From NCBI RefSeq assembly GCF_003966155.1, contig NZ_RXNS01000004.1, forward strand, positions 62,001 to 126,000: DNA of 64,000 nucleotides, written 5' to 3'. Origin of the DNA: Halomonas nitroreducens (lineage in GTDB: Bacteria > Pseudomonadota > Gammaproteobacteria > Pseudomonadales > Halomonadaceae). The notes beneath the pieces are model-generated. The model searched no databases. It worked only from the letters and a program-made list of their open reading frames with translations, and was not told the origin of the DNA. Positions 27,054-38,942 of the stretch are shown piece after piece (position 1 is the stretch's first letter; each line of letters starts with the position of its first letter). A program made the translations under genes and the position numbers.

Positions 27054-28496
27054 TCAGCCGCCGGCCAGCACACTGAGCTCGCGCACCCAGGCGATCATCG
27101 GCGCCGGGTAGACGCCCAGCAGGATGGTCACCAGGGCCAACCCTGCCACCACCACGCCCCCGGCCCGGCCGCCCCAGTCCACGGCGACGTCGCGGCGACG
27201 CATGCCCGGCTCCACCAGGTAGAGGGTGACCATCACCCGCAGGTAGTAGTAGAGCCCGATGGCACTGCCCAGCACGATGCCGGCCACCAGCCACCAGCGC
27301 TGGGCCTCGACGCCCAGGGCCAGCAGGTAGAACTTGCCGATGAAGCCGGCGGTGAAGGGGATCCCGGCCAGCGACAGCAGGCTCACGGTCAGCACACCGG
27401 CCAGGTAGGGATGGCGCCAGAACAGGCCCCGGTAGTGGTGCAGGGCGGCAGCATCCTCGCCGCCGTGGGGGCTCGACAGCAGAGTGACCACGCCGAAGGC
27501 GCTGAGCGTGGTGACCAGGTAGGTGACCAGGTAGACACCGCCACTCTCCACGGCCAGGTCGCCGGCGACGACCAGCACCAGCATCAGGTAGCCGAAATGG
27601 GCGATCGACGAGTAGCCCAGCAGGCGCTTGAGGTTGGCCTGGCGCAGGGCCAGCAGGTTGCCCACCAGCATGCTGGCCAGGGCCAGCGCCGCCAGGATGG
27701 CGCCCATGGCCTCGGCCTGGAAGGCCGGGGCGGTCGTCACCAGGCGCAGGACCACCACGAAGACCGCCACCTTGCTCGCCGTGGCCAGGAAGGTCGCGGC
27801 GGGGCCCGGCCCCCCCTCGTAGACGTCCGGCGTCCACAGGTGGAAGGGCACCACCGACAGTTTGAAGCCCAGCCCCACCAGCATCAGACCGGCCCCGGCC
27901 AGCCCCCAGCCCCCCGGCCGGCCGGCGAGGCCCGCCGTCAGGGCGGCCAGGTCCAGCTGCCCCGTCTGGGCATACAGCAGCGCCATGCCGAACAGCAGGA
28001 AGGCCGAGGCCGCCGCGGAGAGCAGCAGGTACTTGATCCCGGCCTCCAGCGAGCGGCGCTCGTGGTAGGCATAGGCCAGCATCCCGTAGAGCGGCATCGA
28101 CAGCAGCTCGAGGCCCAGGAACAGCGATGCCAGGTGGCGGCTCATGGCAAGGACCATGGCGCCCGCGGCGGCGCTCAGCAGCAGCAGGTAGAACTCCTCG
28201 CGTGCCCCGCGGTAGTGCTCCAGGTAGGCATGGCCCAGGGTGGTGCAGGCCAGCGCCGCGACCAGAATCAGGGCCATCGCGAACAGCGCCAGGCCGTCGA
28301 CCACCAGCAGCGGGGTGGCCAGCGGCGCCATCCGCCAGGCCAGCGGCAACACCGACAGCGCCAGGCCGAGGCCGACCCCGGTGACCACGGCCGTCGCGGC
28401 ATGTTGGCGCCGCCAGGCGATACCCAGCAGTACCCCGAGGATGGTCGCGGCGACGATGGCCAGGGGCGACAGGGCCAGCAGCGCGGCCGGGGTCAT
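27054..28496 (-). CDS. nuoN: NADH-quinone oxidoreductase subunit N
   Basis: A 480-residue antiporter-like membrane subunit of complex I, one of the three proton-pumping modules. About 14 helices are seen. The conserved lysines of the family lie in GFKLSVVPFHLWTPDVYEG-type and KRLLGYSSIAHFGY segments. Last gene of the operon; its ATG overlaps the nuoM stop by four bases. Confidence 0.95.
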   Translation of the reverse strand: MTPAALLALSPLAIVAATILGVLLGIAWRRQHAATAVVTGVGLGLALSVLPLAWRMAPLATPLLVVDGLALFAMALILVAALACTTLGHAYLEHYRGAREEFYLLLLSAAAGAMVLAMSRHLASLFLGLELLSMPLYGMLAYAYHERRSLEAGIKYLLLSAAASAFLLFGMALLYAQTGQLDLAALTAGLAGRPGGWGLAGAGLMLVGLGFKLSVVPFHLWTPDVYEGGPGPAATFLATASKVAVFVVVLRLVTTAPAFQAEAMGAILAALALASMLVGNLLALRQANLKRLLGYSSIAHFGYLMLVLVVAGDLAVESGGVYLVTYLVTTLSAFGVVTLLSSPHGGEDAAALHHYRGLFWRHPYLAGVLTVSLLSLAGIPFTAGFIGKFYLLALGVEAQRWWLVAGIVLGSAIGLYYYLRVMVTLYLVEPGMRRRDVAVDWGGRAGGVVVAGLALVTILLGVYPAPMIAWVRELSVLAGG

Positions 28497-30037
28497 GGAC
28501 TCACCTCCCCGGCCAGGGCCGGCAACGTGGCGCTGGCCGCGAACAACCGCTGGACCGCACCCATGGCGTCCCCGGTGGTATCCAGCAACGGCTGGGGGTA
28601 GAGGCCGAACAACAGCACCAGGGCCACCAGGCCGAGCATCATGGCGTACTCGCGCCGGTCGAGATCGGCCCAGTCGCCCTCGCCCCGGGGAGCGCCGAAG
28701 TGCACCCGCTGCATCAGCAGCAGGGAATAGATGGCGGCCAGCACCAGGCCCGCGCTGGCGACCACCACCACGCCGGGCGCCACCGGGAAGCTGCCGAACA
28801 GGATCATGAACTCGCCTACGAAGTTGGCCGTGCCCGGCATGCCCAGCGAGGCCACGGCGAAGCACAGGGTGAAGGCCGGCAGGCTGCCCAGGCGTCCCCA
28901 CAGCCCCCCCATCTCGCGCATGTCGCGGGTGTGCAGCCGCTCGTAGAGCTGGCCGCTGAGGATGAACAGCCCGGCCGCCGAGAAGGCATGGGCCACCATC
29001 ATCACCACCACGCCCTGCAGGGCCAGCTGGGTGCCGGCATAGATGCCGATCAGCACGAAGCCCATGTGGGCGATGCTGGTATAGGCGATCAGGCGCTTGA
29101 TGTCCTGCTGGCCACAGGCCAGCAGCGCGCCGTAGACCACCCCGACCAGTCCCAGCCCCATGGCCACCGGGGCGAAGGCCTGGGAGGCCTCGGGAAACAG
29201 CGGCAGGGCGAAGCGCAGCATGCCGTAGGCCGCGGTCTTGAGCAGGATCCCCGCCAGGTCGACGCTGCCGGCGGTGGGGGCCTGGGCGTGGGCATCGGGC
29301 AGCCAGCCGTGCAGGGGCACCACCGGCAGCTTGACCGCGAAGGCGACGAAGAAGCCCAGCATCAGCCACATCGCCAGGCCGTCGGAGAGTGGCGTCTCGC
29401 GCAGCACCGCATAGCTGAAGGAGTACTCGCCGCTATGGGCATGCTGGGCGAAGACCAGCCCGAGGATGGCCACCAGCATCAGCAGGCCGCTGGCCTGGGT
29501 ATAGATGAAGAACTTGACCGCCGCCCGGATGCGGGTCCTCCCCGGCGCACCGCTGTGTCCCCACAGGGCGATCAGGAAGTACATCGGCACCAGCATCATT
29601 TCCCAGAAGAAGAAGAACAGGAAGAGGTCGATGGCCAGGAAGACGCCGACCACCCCGCCGAGGATCCACAGCAGGTTGAGGTGGAAGAAGCCCACCCGGC
29701 CGACGATCTCCCGCCAGGAGCACAGCACCGCCAGCAGCCCGAGCAGGCTGGTCAGGGCGATCAGCACCAGCGACAGGCCGTCCAGCGCCAGGTGCACCTC
29801 GATGCCGAAGCGCGGGATCCAGGGGACCCGCCACTCCAGCCCCCAGGCCGGGCCGGCCTCGACCTGCGGCAGGCGGTAGTCGCCGCCCCACCACAGCGCC
29901 AGGGTGATCGCCAGCTCGAGCGCCATGGCCGCCAGCGCCAGCCAGCGGGGCGCCACCTCGTTGACGCGCTCGGCCTGCCAGCACAACAGGCCGCCAAGGA
30001 AGGGAATCAGGATCAGCCAGACCAGGGTCATGGGCAC
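28493..30037 (-). CDS. nuoM: NADH-quinone oxidoreductase subunit M
   Basis: A 514-residue antiporter-like proton-pumping subunit of complex I with about 14 helices. It has FFFFWEMMLVPMYFL (the conserved glutamate of helix 5), AVKLPVVPLHGWLPDAH and KRLIAYTSIAHMGF. Two starts are possible: GTG at 30037, five bases after GAGGAA, and ATG at 30031, eleven bases after it. I list the GTG because its spacing is better. nuoL lies 36 bases upstream. Confidence 0.94.
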   Translation of the reverse strand: MPMTLVWLILIPFLGGLLCWQAERVNEVAPRWLALAAMALELAITLALWWGGDYRLPQVEAGPAWGLEWRVPWIPRFGIEVHLALDGLSLVLIALTSLLGLLAVLCSWREIVGRVGFFHLNLLWILGGVVGVFLAIDLFLFFFFWEMMLVPMYFLIALWGHSGAPGRTRIRAAVKFFIYTQASGLLMLVAILGLVFAQHAHSGEYSFSYAVLRETPLSDGLAMWLMLGFFVAFAVKLPVVPLHGWLPDAHAQAPTAGSVDLAGILLKTAAYGMLRFALPLFPEASQAFAPVAMGLGLVGVVYGALLACGQQDIKRLIAYTSIAHMGFVLIGIYAGTQLALQGVVVMMVAHAFSAAGLFILSGQLYERLHTRDMREMGGLWGRLGSLPAFTLCFAVASLGMPGTANFVGEFMILFGSFPVAPGVVVVASAGLVLAAIYSLLLMQRVHFGAPRGEGDWADLDRREYAMMLGLVALVLLFGLYPQPLLDTTGDAMGAVQRLFAASATLPALAGEVSP

Positions 30038-30073
30038 GCTCGTTCCTCGCGTGATGGCATCACGTCACTCTCC

Positions 30074-31924
30074 TCAGTCGCCGAAGGTCAGTCCCAGCAG
30101 GACCAGGGTAGCGCCGACCACCATGGCAGTGGCATAGCGGCGCAGCCGACCGTTCTGGGTCCGTGACAGGCCGTGGTGCATCCACCAGGCCTGACCGGCG
30201 AGTCGCTGCCAGCCGGCGTCGATGGCATCGCCGTGCAGCCGGCGCACCAGCCCACGATAGGGCCGTGCCAGCAGCGCCTCGAAGAGCACATCGAAGCCCC
30301 AGGCCTCGTGCCACCAGTGCCACAGCCGGGCGCCCCAGCCCCGGGCGACGACACGCCCGAGCCAGGCCCGGCGCCAGCCCCACAGCCAGGCCCCCAGGGC
30401 GAGCCCCGCCAGTGCGGTCGCCGCGGCGACCGCCTCCAGCAGGCCGTGGCCGCCATGGGCGTCCGCTCCGGGGCTCGCCGGGAACAGGCCCGCCAGGGGC
30501 GGGGTGATCCCGGCGCCGACGGCCGTCGAGAGCACCGCCAGCACCCCCAGGGGCAGGCCATGCACGAGCCCCCGCCCTGGCCGGGCCTGGCGGGCGGCAT
30601 CGCTTCTCGCCTCGCCGTGGAAGGTGAGCACGATCAGCCGCAGGGTATACAGGGAGGTCAGCAGGGCCCCCAGCAGGCCGGCCAGCAGCAGGCCACCGCG
30701 TCCCGCGGCCAGGGCCTGCCAGAGGATCTCGTCCTTGCTGTAGAAGCCGGCACTGACCAGCGGCAGCGCGGCCAGGGCCGCCCCGCCGATCAGGAAGCCG
30801 GCGTAGGGCAGCGGCAGGCGCCGCCACAGCCCGCCGAGCCGGCGCATGTCCTGCTCGTGGTGGCAGTTGACGATGACCGCCCCGGCGGAGAGAAACAGCA
30901 GTGCCTTGAAGAAGGCGTGGGTCATCAGGTGGAAGATCGCCGCCTCGAAGGCGCCCACGCCCAGGGCGAGGAACATGTAGCCGATCTGGCTCATGGTCGA
31001 GTAGGCCAGCACCCGCTTGATGTCGGTCTGGGCCAGGGCGGCGAAGCCCGCCATCAGCAGCGTCAGGCCGCCGATCACGCCGACCAGCAAGAGCACCGCC
31101 GGGGCCAGCACGAAGAGGCCATGCAGCCGGGCGATCAGGTAGACGCCGGCGGTGACCATGGTCGCCGCATGAATCAGTGCCGACACCGGCGTGGGACCGG
31201 CCATGGCATCGGCCAGCCAGGTATGCAGCGGCAGCTGAGCCGACTTGCCGAGCGCCCCGCCCAGCACCAGCAGCGCCGCCAGCGAGGCCATGGGGTCGCC
31301 GCGCGTCCAGGCCTCGGCGGCCCGGTCCGTGAGCGCGGCGATGTCCAGGGTGCCCAGCTCGCGAAACAGCAGGAACAGGCCGAGGGCCAGGAAGACGTCG
31401 CCGATACGGGTGACGATGAAGGCCTTGAAGGCCGCCCAGCCGTTGGCGGCGGTCCGGTAGTAGTGGCCGATCAGCAGGTAGCTGCACAGCCCCACTCCCT
31501 CCCAGCCGAGGAACAGCAGCAGCAGGTTGTCGCCCAGCACCAGCAGCACCATGCTGGCCACGAACAGGTTCATGTAGGCATAGAAGCGCCGGCTGCCGCC
31601 CTCGCCGCTCAGGTACCAGGCGGCGAACAGGTGGATCAGAAAGCCCACGCCGGTGATGACGCCGAGCAGGGTCAGCGAGAGGCCGTCCAGCCACAGGCCG
31701 ATGGTCGGGCGGAAGTCGTCGACGGCGATCCAGGTCCACAGGGTCAGGCCGGCGGCCCCGTCCTCGACAAAGCGCACGGCCAGCCCGGCGGTGACCAGGG
31801 CCGCCAGCCCCACGCTGGTCACCCCGACCAGGGCACAGGCCCGCTCGCCGGGGCCGCGGCGCCACAGCGACAGCACCAGGGTGCCGGCCAGGGGCAACAG
31901 GAAGGTCAGGGGCAGCAGCGCCAT
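30074..31924 (-). CDS. nuoL: NADH-quinone oxidoreductase subunit L
   Basis: A 616-residue membrane subunit, close to E. coli NuoL (613). It carries the antiporter-like core ([45 protein letters not shown]) and a C-terminal extension with the lateral helix that braces the proton-pumping modules. ATG at 31924 has GGAGGT directly before it. An alternative ATG at 31936, overlapping the nuoK stop, would add four residues. Confidence 0.95.
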   Translation of the reverse strand: MALLPLTFLLPLAGTLVLSLWRRGPGERACALVGVTSVGLAALVTAGLAVRFVEDGAAGLTLWTWIAVDDFRPTIGLWLDGLSLTLLGVITGVGFLIHLFAAWYLSGEGGSRRFYAYMNLFVASMVLLVLGDNLLLLFLGWEGVGLCSYLLIGHYYRTAANGWAAFKAFIVTRIGDVFLALGLFLLFRELGTLDIAALTDRAAEAWTRGDPMASLAALLVLGGALGKSAQLPLHTWLADAMAGPTPVSALIHAATMVTAGVYLIARLHGLFVLAPAVLLLVGVIGGLTLLMAGFAALAQTDIKRVLAYSTMSQIGYMFLALGVGAFEAAIFHLMTHAFFKALLFLSAGAVIVNCHHEQDMRRLGGLWRRLPLPYAGFLIGGAALAALPLVSAGFYSKDEILWQALAAGRGGLLLAGLLGALLTSLYTLRLIVLTFHGEARSDAARQARPGRGLVHGLPLGVLAVLSTAVGAGITPPLAGLFPASPGADAHGGHGLLEAVAAATALAGLALGAWLWGWRRAWLGRVVARGWGARLWHWWHEAWGFDVLFEALLARPYRGLVRRLHGDAIDAGWQRLAGQAWWMHHGLSRTQNGRLRRYATAMVVGATLVLLGLTFGD

Positions 31925-31935
31925 CGGGACCTCCA

Positions 31936-32244
31936 TCAGCCGCGCATCCGGTTGGCCGCATCGACATCCAGCGTGCGGAAGCGGTGCTGGAGCTGGATCA
32001 GCAAGGCCAGGCCCACGCTGGCCTCGGCCGCCGCCAGGGTGATCACCAGCAGGAACATGGCCTGGCCCTCGGGCTGTCCCCAGGCGGTGCCGGCGACGAT
32101 GAACGCCAGCCCGGCGGCATTCAGCATGATCTCGAGGCTCATCAACACGAACAGCATATTGCGCCGCATCATCAGCCCCGCCAGCCCCAGAGCGAACAGG
32201 ATCGCCGCCAGCGCCAGACCGTGCGCCATGGGGATGCCGCTCAT
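31936..32244 (-). CDS. nuoK: NADH-quinone oxidoreductase subunit K
   Basis: A 102-residue, three-helix membrane subunit (MrpC-like) in the proton path of complex I. The two conserved membrane glutamates are present in [10 protein letters not shown] and [11 protein letters not shown]. The C terminus RMRG matches E. coli. Its ATG overlaps the nuoJ stop by four bases. Confidence 0.96.
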   Translation of the reverse strand: MSGIPMAHGLALAAILFALGLAGLMMRRNMLFVLMSLEIMLNAAGLAFIVAGTAWGQPEGQAMFLLVITLAAAEASVGLALLIQLQHRFRTLDVDAANRMRG

Positions 32245-32774
32245 GAGCGTTCCTCCCCCGGCGTGGTGCCGGCGCCGGCACGGCTCGCCAGGCGGCCCAC
32301 ATGGGAGGCGGTGACCAGGGCCGCCAGCAGCAGCAGCGCCGCCAGTTCCACGGCGATCAGCCAGGGGCCGAACAGCGTCATGCCCACCGCCTTGGCGGTC
32401 AGCAGCTCCCCCGCGATGGTTCGCCCGCCGTCGCTTCGCCACAGGTCGAAGGCAAGCACGCCCAGCAGCAGCAGGGCCAGCAGCGCCGGCCCCAGCCAGG
32501 TCGACGGCCGCAGCCAGGTCCGCTCCTGGGCAACGGCGGCACCGCCGAGGTTGAGCATCATCACCACGAAGACGAACAGCACCATGATCGCGCCGGCATA
32601 GACGATGATCTCCAGGGCCCCGGCGAAGGGGGCGCCGAGGGCGAAGAACACCATCGCCACACTGATCAGCGAGACGATCAGATACAGCAGGGCATGTACC
32701 GGGTTGGTGTGGGTGATGACGCGCAGCGTCGCCAGGATGGCGACCAGACCACTCAGGTAGAAGGCAGTTTCCAT
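32241..32774 (-). CDS. nuoJ: NADH-quinone oxidoreductase subunit J
   Basis: A 177-residue, five-helix membrane subunit (MrpG-like). The third helix contains [20 protein letters not shown], the conserved pi-bulge helix that links quinone reduction to pumping. It begins 26 bases after nuoI and overlaps nuoK. Confidence 0.95.
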   Translation of the reverse strand: METAFYLSGLVAILATLRVITHTNPVHALLYLIVSLISVAMVFFALGAPFAGALEIIVYAGAIMVLFVFVVMMLNLGGAAVAQERTWLRPSTWLGPALLALLLLGVLAFDLWRSDGGRTIAGELLTAKAVGMTLFGPWLIAVELAALLLLAALVTASHVGRLASRAGAGTTPGEERS

Positions 32775-32800
32775 GGCAGTCTCCCGTGGCGAATGGTGGC

Positions 32801-33340
32801 TCAGGGCAGCAGGGTCCTGACGTCCACCGGGTCCCTCTCGTCGCTGGCCTGGCCCTTGTCCTTCCCGGCGATCGCCAGGCCCGCCACCTTGTAGAAATGG
32901 TAGTCGTGATCCTTACCGGGACCGTCGATCAGCAGGTCGGCCTTCTCGTAGACCAGCTCCTGCCTTCGGTACTCGCTCATCTCGAAGTCGGGGGTCAGCT
33001 GAATGGCCGAGGTCGGGCACGCCTCCTCGCACATCCCGCAATAGATGCAGCGGGAGAAGTTGATGCGGAAGGTCTCGGGATACCAGCGGCCGTCGTCCTT
33101 CTCGCCCTTCTGCAGGGCGATGCAGTCCACCGGGCAGGCCACCGCACAGAGGTTGCAGGCCACGCAGCGCTCCTCGCCGTCCGGGTCCCGGGTCAGCACG
33201 ATGCGCCCCCGGTAGCGGGGGGGCAGGTAGACCTCCTCGTCCGGATAGTTGACCGTCTCGCGCCGGCGGAAGCCGTGCATGAAGATCATGTACAGCGTCC
33301 TGAGCTGCGATCCGGTGCCCTTGATCAGCCACATCAGCAT
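32801..33340 (-). CDS. nuoI: NADH-quinone oxidoreductase subunit I
   Basis: A 179-residue ferredoxin-like subunit carrying clusters N6a and N6b, which pass electrons from NuoG toward NuoB. Both eight-Fe ferredoxin motifs are intact: [15 protein letters not shown] and [18 protein letters not shown] at 33340 follows GAGGAGG; the open frame extends far upstream inside nuoH without meaning. Eleven of its 14 bases before the start codon are purine-rich, giving a strong ribosome site. Confidence 0.96.
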   Translation of the reverse strand: MLMWLIKGTGSQLRTLYMIFMHGFRRRETVNYPDEEVYLPPRYRGRIVLTRDPDGEERCVACNLCAVACPVDCIALQKGEKDDGRWYPETFRINFSRCIYCGMCEEACPTSAIQLTPDFEMSEYRRQELVYEKADLLIDGPGKDHDYHFYKVAGLAIAGKDKGQASDERDPVDVRTLLP

Positions 33341-33354
33341 CGTCTTTCCTCCTC

Positions 33355-34335
33355 TCAGGACGGGGCGGCGAGCAGGATCGCCGCTCCGGTCACCAGCAGG
33401 TTGACCAGGGTCAGCGGCAGGCAGACCTTCCAGCCGAAGCCCATCACGCCGTCGTAGCGCGGCCGCGGCAGGGCCGCGCGCAACAGGATGAACAGCGTCA
33501 CCAGCACCAGCGTCTTGAGCGCAAACCACAGCCAGGGGGGCAGCCAGGGGCCCAGCCAGCCGCCCAGGAAGAGCGTCACGATCAGCGCCGAGACCAGCAC
33601 GATGCCGATGTACTCGCCGATGAAGAACATCCCGAACTTCATGCTGGCGTACTCGATGTGGTAGCCGTCGGCCAGTTCCTGCTCGGCCTCGGGCTGGTCG
33701 AAGGGATGGCGGTGGGTCACCGCGATGCCGGCGACCAGGAAGGTCACGAAGCCGAAGAACTGCGGCAGGATGAACCACAGCCCCTGCTGGGCCGCGACGA
33801 TCTCGCGCAGGTTGAAGGAGCCGGCCATGGCCACCACGCCCATCAGCGCCAGGCCCATGAACACCTCGTAGGACAGCGTCTGCGCCGAGGCCCGCATGGC
33901 GCCGATCAGCGCATACTTGTTGCCGCTCGACCAGCCGCCGAGCAGCACCGCATAGACGTTGATGCCGGCCATGGCGAGGAAGAACAGCAGGCCGATATGC
34001 CAGTCCGCCACCCCCCAGTCGGGAGTGAAGGGGATGATCAGGAACGACAGCAGCAGCGACGCCATGGCGATGGCCGGTGCCATCACGAACAGGCCGCGGT
34101 CGGCGAAGGGCGGGATCCAGTCCTCCTTGAAGAAGATCTTGAGCATGTCGGCGACCAGCTGCAGCGAACCGGCCGGCCCCACCCGGTTGGGCCCGTAGCG
34201 GTCCTGCCACAGCCCCAGCAGGCGCCGCTCGACCACCGTGAGCACCGCCCCCAGCAGCACCGCCCCGAGCAGGATCACCAGGGCCTGGAGCATGGCGACG
34301 AGCACCGCGACGACCTCGGGAGTGAACAGAGTCAT
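33355..34335 (-). CDS. nuoH: NADH-quinone oxidoreductase subunit H
   Basis: A 326-residue, eight-helix subunit forming the quinone cavity with NuoB and NuoD. Conserved segments are [19 protein letters not shown] in the first loop, [16 protein letters not shown] and the cytosolic loop [20 protein letters not shown] with its row of glutamates. Its ATG overlaps the nuoG stop by four bases. Confidence 0.96.
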   Translation of the reverse strand: MTLFTPEVVAVLVAMLQALVILLGAVLLGAVLTVVERRLLGLWQDRYGPNRVGPAGSLQLVADMLKIFFKEDWIPPFADRGLFVMAPAIAMASLLLSFLIIPFTPDWGVADWHIGLLFFLAMAGINVYAVLLGGWSSGNKYALIGAMRASAQTLSYEVFMGLALMGVVAMAGSFNLREIVAAQQGLWFILPQFFGFVTFLVAGIAVTHRHPFDQPEAEQELADGYHIEYASMKFGMFFIGEYIGIVLVSALIVTLFLGGWLGPWLPPWLWFALKTLVLVTLFILLRAALPRPRYDGVMGFGWKVCLPLTLVNLLVTGAAILLAAPS

Positions 34336-37067
34336 GGGCGCCTCCGCTCGCCGGCCGGCTCGAGCCGGCCCCACTGGCCGGTGGCGAGGCCCGGCACCAG
34401 TCCCGCCGGCACGCCCACCAGGCCGGGCGCCAGGCCGGCCGAGCAGGACAGCGGCAGAGTCAGCCGGCCGGCCGGGGTGAGCAGGGTCAGCCGGTCGCCT
34501 TCGGCAAGCCCCAGCCGCGCAGCCTCGTCCCCCCCCAGCTGCAGCGTCGGGGCCGCCGCCCGGGCGGCGATCATCGGCGCCCGTCGCGAGGTCTCCTCGC
34601 CGCCGAACAGCCGCGGCAGCACCACCAGCTGCCACTCGGCGTCACGCCGGACGAAGCCCTCCGGGACCGCCCTGGCATAGGCGTAGTCCCCGGGCACGGG
34701 GCCCAGCAGGCGCCGCCCGGGATCGCCGGCGCGCAGATGGCCCCCGACCTCGTCGGTGAACTTGTTCCAGGCCTGGGGGGAGTTCCAGCCCGGGGCCCAG
34801 GCGAAGGCGTTCTCCTGCTGGGGTCGCCCGGCGCCGGCATAGCCCTCCATGGAAAAGGCAAAGGGCGAGTCCGGGTCCTGCGGCGGGCGTGGCTCGCTGA
34901 CCGCCAGGTGGGCCCGCAGCGCGGTGCGGCCGCTGTAGCGGTGCGGCTCGCGGGCCTGGCGCAGCCCCTGGACACGGTGGTCGGCGTGGTCCGCGGCCTC
35001 GACGATGGCCGACAGGGCCGGATGCTGGCGGGCACAGTGGCGAGTCTCGTCGTCGAGCCGGGTCTCCCCGACCCGGCGACGCTGTACCGTCCCCTGCAGG
35101 GCATGCAGCCAGCGCCAGCTCTCGCGGATACGGCTCTCGGGACGCAGCACGCCCGGCTCGAACACCTGGAAGAAGCGCTGGGCGCGGCCCTCCAGGCTGA
35201 CCAGGGTGCCGTCGCCCTCGGCGAAGCTCGCCGCCGGCAAGCCGAGCCCGGCCCGGGACCAGACGGCGGTGCGCTGGTGGTCCAGCACCACCAGGGTGGC
35301 CAGCGCCTCCAGGGCGCGCTCGAGTCGCTCGCCGGGCAGCCGGGCATGCAGGTCGTTCTCGAGCACCACCAGGGCGTCGGCGCGGCCTGCCTCGATCTCG
35401 CCGAGGGCCCATTCCAGCGGCCGGCCGCCGAGCATCGCCACCCCGGTGCTGTTGGCCTCGGCGCGGATCAGGCTGAGGCCGCCCGGGCGGGCCCGCCGGG
35501 CCAGGGCCCGGGCGACGTTGCCGGCCGCCTCGAGAACCGCCGTCGAGCCCAGGGCATCGCCGCTGACCACCAGCGGCCGCTCGGCGGCCAGCAGGGCCGC
35601 GGCGATGCGCCGGGCGGCGGCCGCCAGGGCCGGGTCGAGGCTCGCCACCTCGGGCGCCGCGGGGTCCAGGGCCTGGGCCACGGCGGCACCCAGCCGGGCG
35701 ATGTCGTCCGGGGCCAGGCGCCAGCTGGCCTCGGCAAGGCCATCCAGGCCGGTTGCCGCCGGGTAGGCGATGAACAGCGGATGGCGCCGGTCCTGGGCCA
35801 GGGTCTTGACCGCCTCGGCGTTCCAGGCCGGAATGCCGCGCTCCGCGGCCAGCGCCTCGCGACGGCCGAGCACCGCCTGGCGCAGCGCGAGGCCCAGCCG
35901 GGCGGCGCTCGCCAGGGGGGCCTCGCCGAGCACCAGCACCGCGTCATGGGCCTCGACCTCGCGCAGGCTCGGGGTGGCCAGCCCACCCTCCCGCTGAAGC
36001 CGTTCCATGGTCGCCAGGCAGGCCTGCTCGGCAGCGGTGACGCCGAGCGAGAAGTGCTCCCCCCCGACCAGCTCGCGCAGCCGGTGGTTGCTCTCCAGGC
36101 TGGCCCGGGGGGAGCCGATGCCGATCACCCGCCGGGCACTGCGCAGCCGGTCGCCCGCCCGGTCCAGGGCGGCATCGACCTCCAGGGTCACCGCCGCGGC
36201 CCCGGGGGACTCGCGCCACTCGGGCAGCCGCGGGCGGTCGTCGCGATTGACGTAGCCGTAGCCGTAACGCCCGCGATCGCAGAGGAAGAAGCGGTTGATC
36301 TCGCCGTGGTAGCGGTTCTCCACCCGGCGCAGCTCGCCGTAGCGCTCGCCGGGGCTGATGTTGCAGCCCACCGCGCACTGGTGGCAGATGCTGGGGGCGA
36401 ACTGCAGGTCCCACTTGCGGGTGTAGTGATCGCCCGGCGGGCGGTCGGTGAAGACGCCGGTGGGACACACCTCGCTGAGGTTGCCGGCGAAGGGGCTCTC
36501 CAGCGGGCCATCCCGGTGGCGCCCGAAGTAGATGTTGTCACCGGCGCCGAAGGCGCCCAGGTCCTCACCGCCGGCATGGTCGCGATAGAAGCGCACGCAA
36601 CGGTAACAGGTGATGCAGCGGTTCATCTCGTGACCGAGGAAGGGCCCCAGATCCTGGTTGCGGTGGGTGCGCTTGGTGAAGCGGTAGCGTCGCCGGGCAT
36701 GGCCGGTCATCACCGTCATGTCCTGCAGGTGGCAATGCCCGCCCTCCTCGCACACCGGGCAGTCGTGGGGGTGGTTGAGCATCAGCCACTCGATGACGCC
36801 GCGCCGAAAGGCCCGGGCCTCGGCGTCGTCGATCGACAGCCGCGTCCCGTCGGCGGCGGGGGTCATGCAGGCCATCACTAGGCTGCCACGGTCGTCGTCG
36901 GCATCGCGGTATTGCTTGACCGCGCACTGGCGACAGGCGCCCACGCTGCCCAGCGCCGGATGCCAGCAGAAGTAGGGCAGGTCGAGGCCGAGCGACAGGC
37001 AGGCGGCGAGCAGGTTGTCATCGCCGTCGACCCGGTAGGCGATGCCGTCCACGTGGATCGTCGCCAT
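34332..37067 (-). CDS. nuoG: NADH-quinone oxidoreductase subunit G
   Basis: A 911-residue iron-sulfur subunit, close in size to E. coli NuoG (908). The N terminus has the [2Fe-2S] cluster ([15 protein letters not shown]), a histidine-ligated [4Fe-4S] cluster ([16 protein letters not shown]) and a further cluster in CITCYRC. A CxxCxxxC plus distant Cys group near residue 229 (CHQCAVGC then FFLC) matches the off-pathway N7 site of E. coli-type enzymes. The rest is a molybdopterin-oxidoreductase-like domain without cofactor. ATG follows AGGAGG in the end of nuoF. Confidence 0.95.
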   Translation of the reverse strand: MATIHVDGIAYRVDGDDNLLAACLSLGLDLPYFCWHPALGSVGACRQCAVKQYRDADDDRGSLVMACMTPAADGTRLSIDDAEARAFRRGVIEWLMLNHPHDCPVCEEGGHCHLQDMTVMTGHARRRYRFTKRTHRNQDLGPFLGHEMNRCITCYRCVRFYRDHAGGEDLGAFGAGDNIYFGRHRDGPLESPFAGNLSEVCPTGVFTDRPPGDHYTRKWDLQFAPSICHQCAVGCNISPGERYGELRRVENRYHGEINRFFLCDRGRYGYGYVNRDDRPRLPEWRESPGAAAVTLEVDAALDRAGDRLRSARRVIGIGSPRASLESNHRLRELVGGEHFSLGVTAAEQACLATMERLQREGGLATPSLREVEAHDAVLVLGEAPLASAARLGLALRQAVLGRREALAAERGIPAWNAEAVKTLAQDRRHPLFIAYPAATGLDGLAEASWRLAPDDIARLGAAVAQALDPAAPEVASLDPALAAAARRIAAALLAAERPLVVSGDALGSTAVLEAAGNVARALARRARPGGLSLIRAEANSTGVAMLGGRPLEWALGEIEAGRADALVVLENDLHARLPGERLERALEALATLVVLDHQRTAVWSRAGLGLPAASFAEGDGTLVSLEGRAQRFFQVFEPGVLRPESRIRESWRWLHALQGTVQRRRVGETRLDDETRHCARQHPALSAIVEAADHADHRVQGLRQAREPHRYSGRTALRAHLAVSEPRPPQDPDSPFAFSMEGYAGAGRPQQENAFAWAPGWNSPQAWNKFTDEVGGHLRAGDPGRRLLGPVPGDYAYARAVPEGFVRRDAEWQLVVLPRLFGGEETSRRAPMIAARAAAPTLQLGGDEAARLGLAEGDRLTLLTPAGRLTLPLSCSAGLAPGLVGVPAGLVPGLATGQWGRLEPAGERRRP

Positions 37068-37069
37068 GC

Positions 37070-38415
<1,346 letters not shown>

Positions 38416-38419
<4 letters not shown>

Positions 38420-38940
38420 GGATAGGCCTCCAGCAGGCTCGCCAGGTCGTCGGGGGACACCGGACCGTAGGTGTCGTCATCGATCATCAGCGCCGGCGCG
38501 CCGTCGCAGGCGCCCAGGCAGCACACCGGCAGCAGCGTGAAGCGGCCGTCCACGGTGGTCTCGCCCAGGCCGATCGCCAGCCGCGCCTCCAAGGCGGCGC
38601 GCAGCGCCTCGACGCCGCAGAGGAAGCAGGAGCTGCTGTCACAGACCAGGATCACGTGGCGGCCCACCGGTCGGCGGAAGATCAGGCTGTAGAAGGTCGC
38701 CACGCCTTCCACCTCGGCGACGCCGATGCCCAGCGCCTCGGCAATCGCCGGGATGGCGCCGTCGGGCACCCAGCCATGGCGGCGCTGGACGATCTTCAGC
38801 GCCTCGATGCAGGCCGCCTGGGGCTGCTCGTAGTGGTCGCGCTCGCGGCGCATGGCCTGACGGTCCGCGGTGTCGAGCGCGAAACCGCCGCCGTCGGAGG
38901 CGATGGGGGCACGGGGCGGGGGTGTCGGGGTCTCGGGCAT
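38416..38940 (-). CDS. nuoE: NADH-quinone oxidoreductase subunit E
   Basis: A 174-residue thioredoxin-like [2Fe-2S] subunit carrying cluster N1a. Its four cysteine ligands are visible in CDSSSC (with CG following) and CCLGAC. The N-terminal 25 residues are a proline-rich, non-conserved tail. It begins two bases after nuoCD. Confidence 0.95.
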
Positions 38941-38942
38941 GA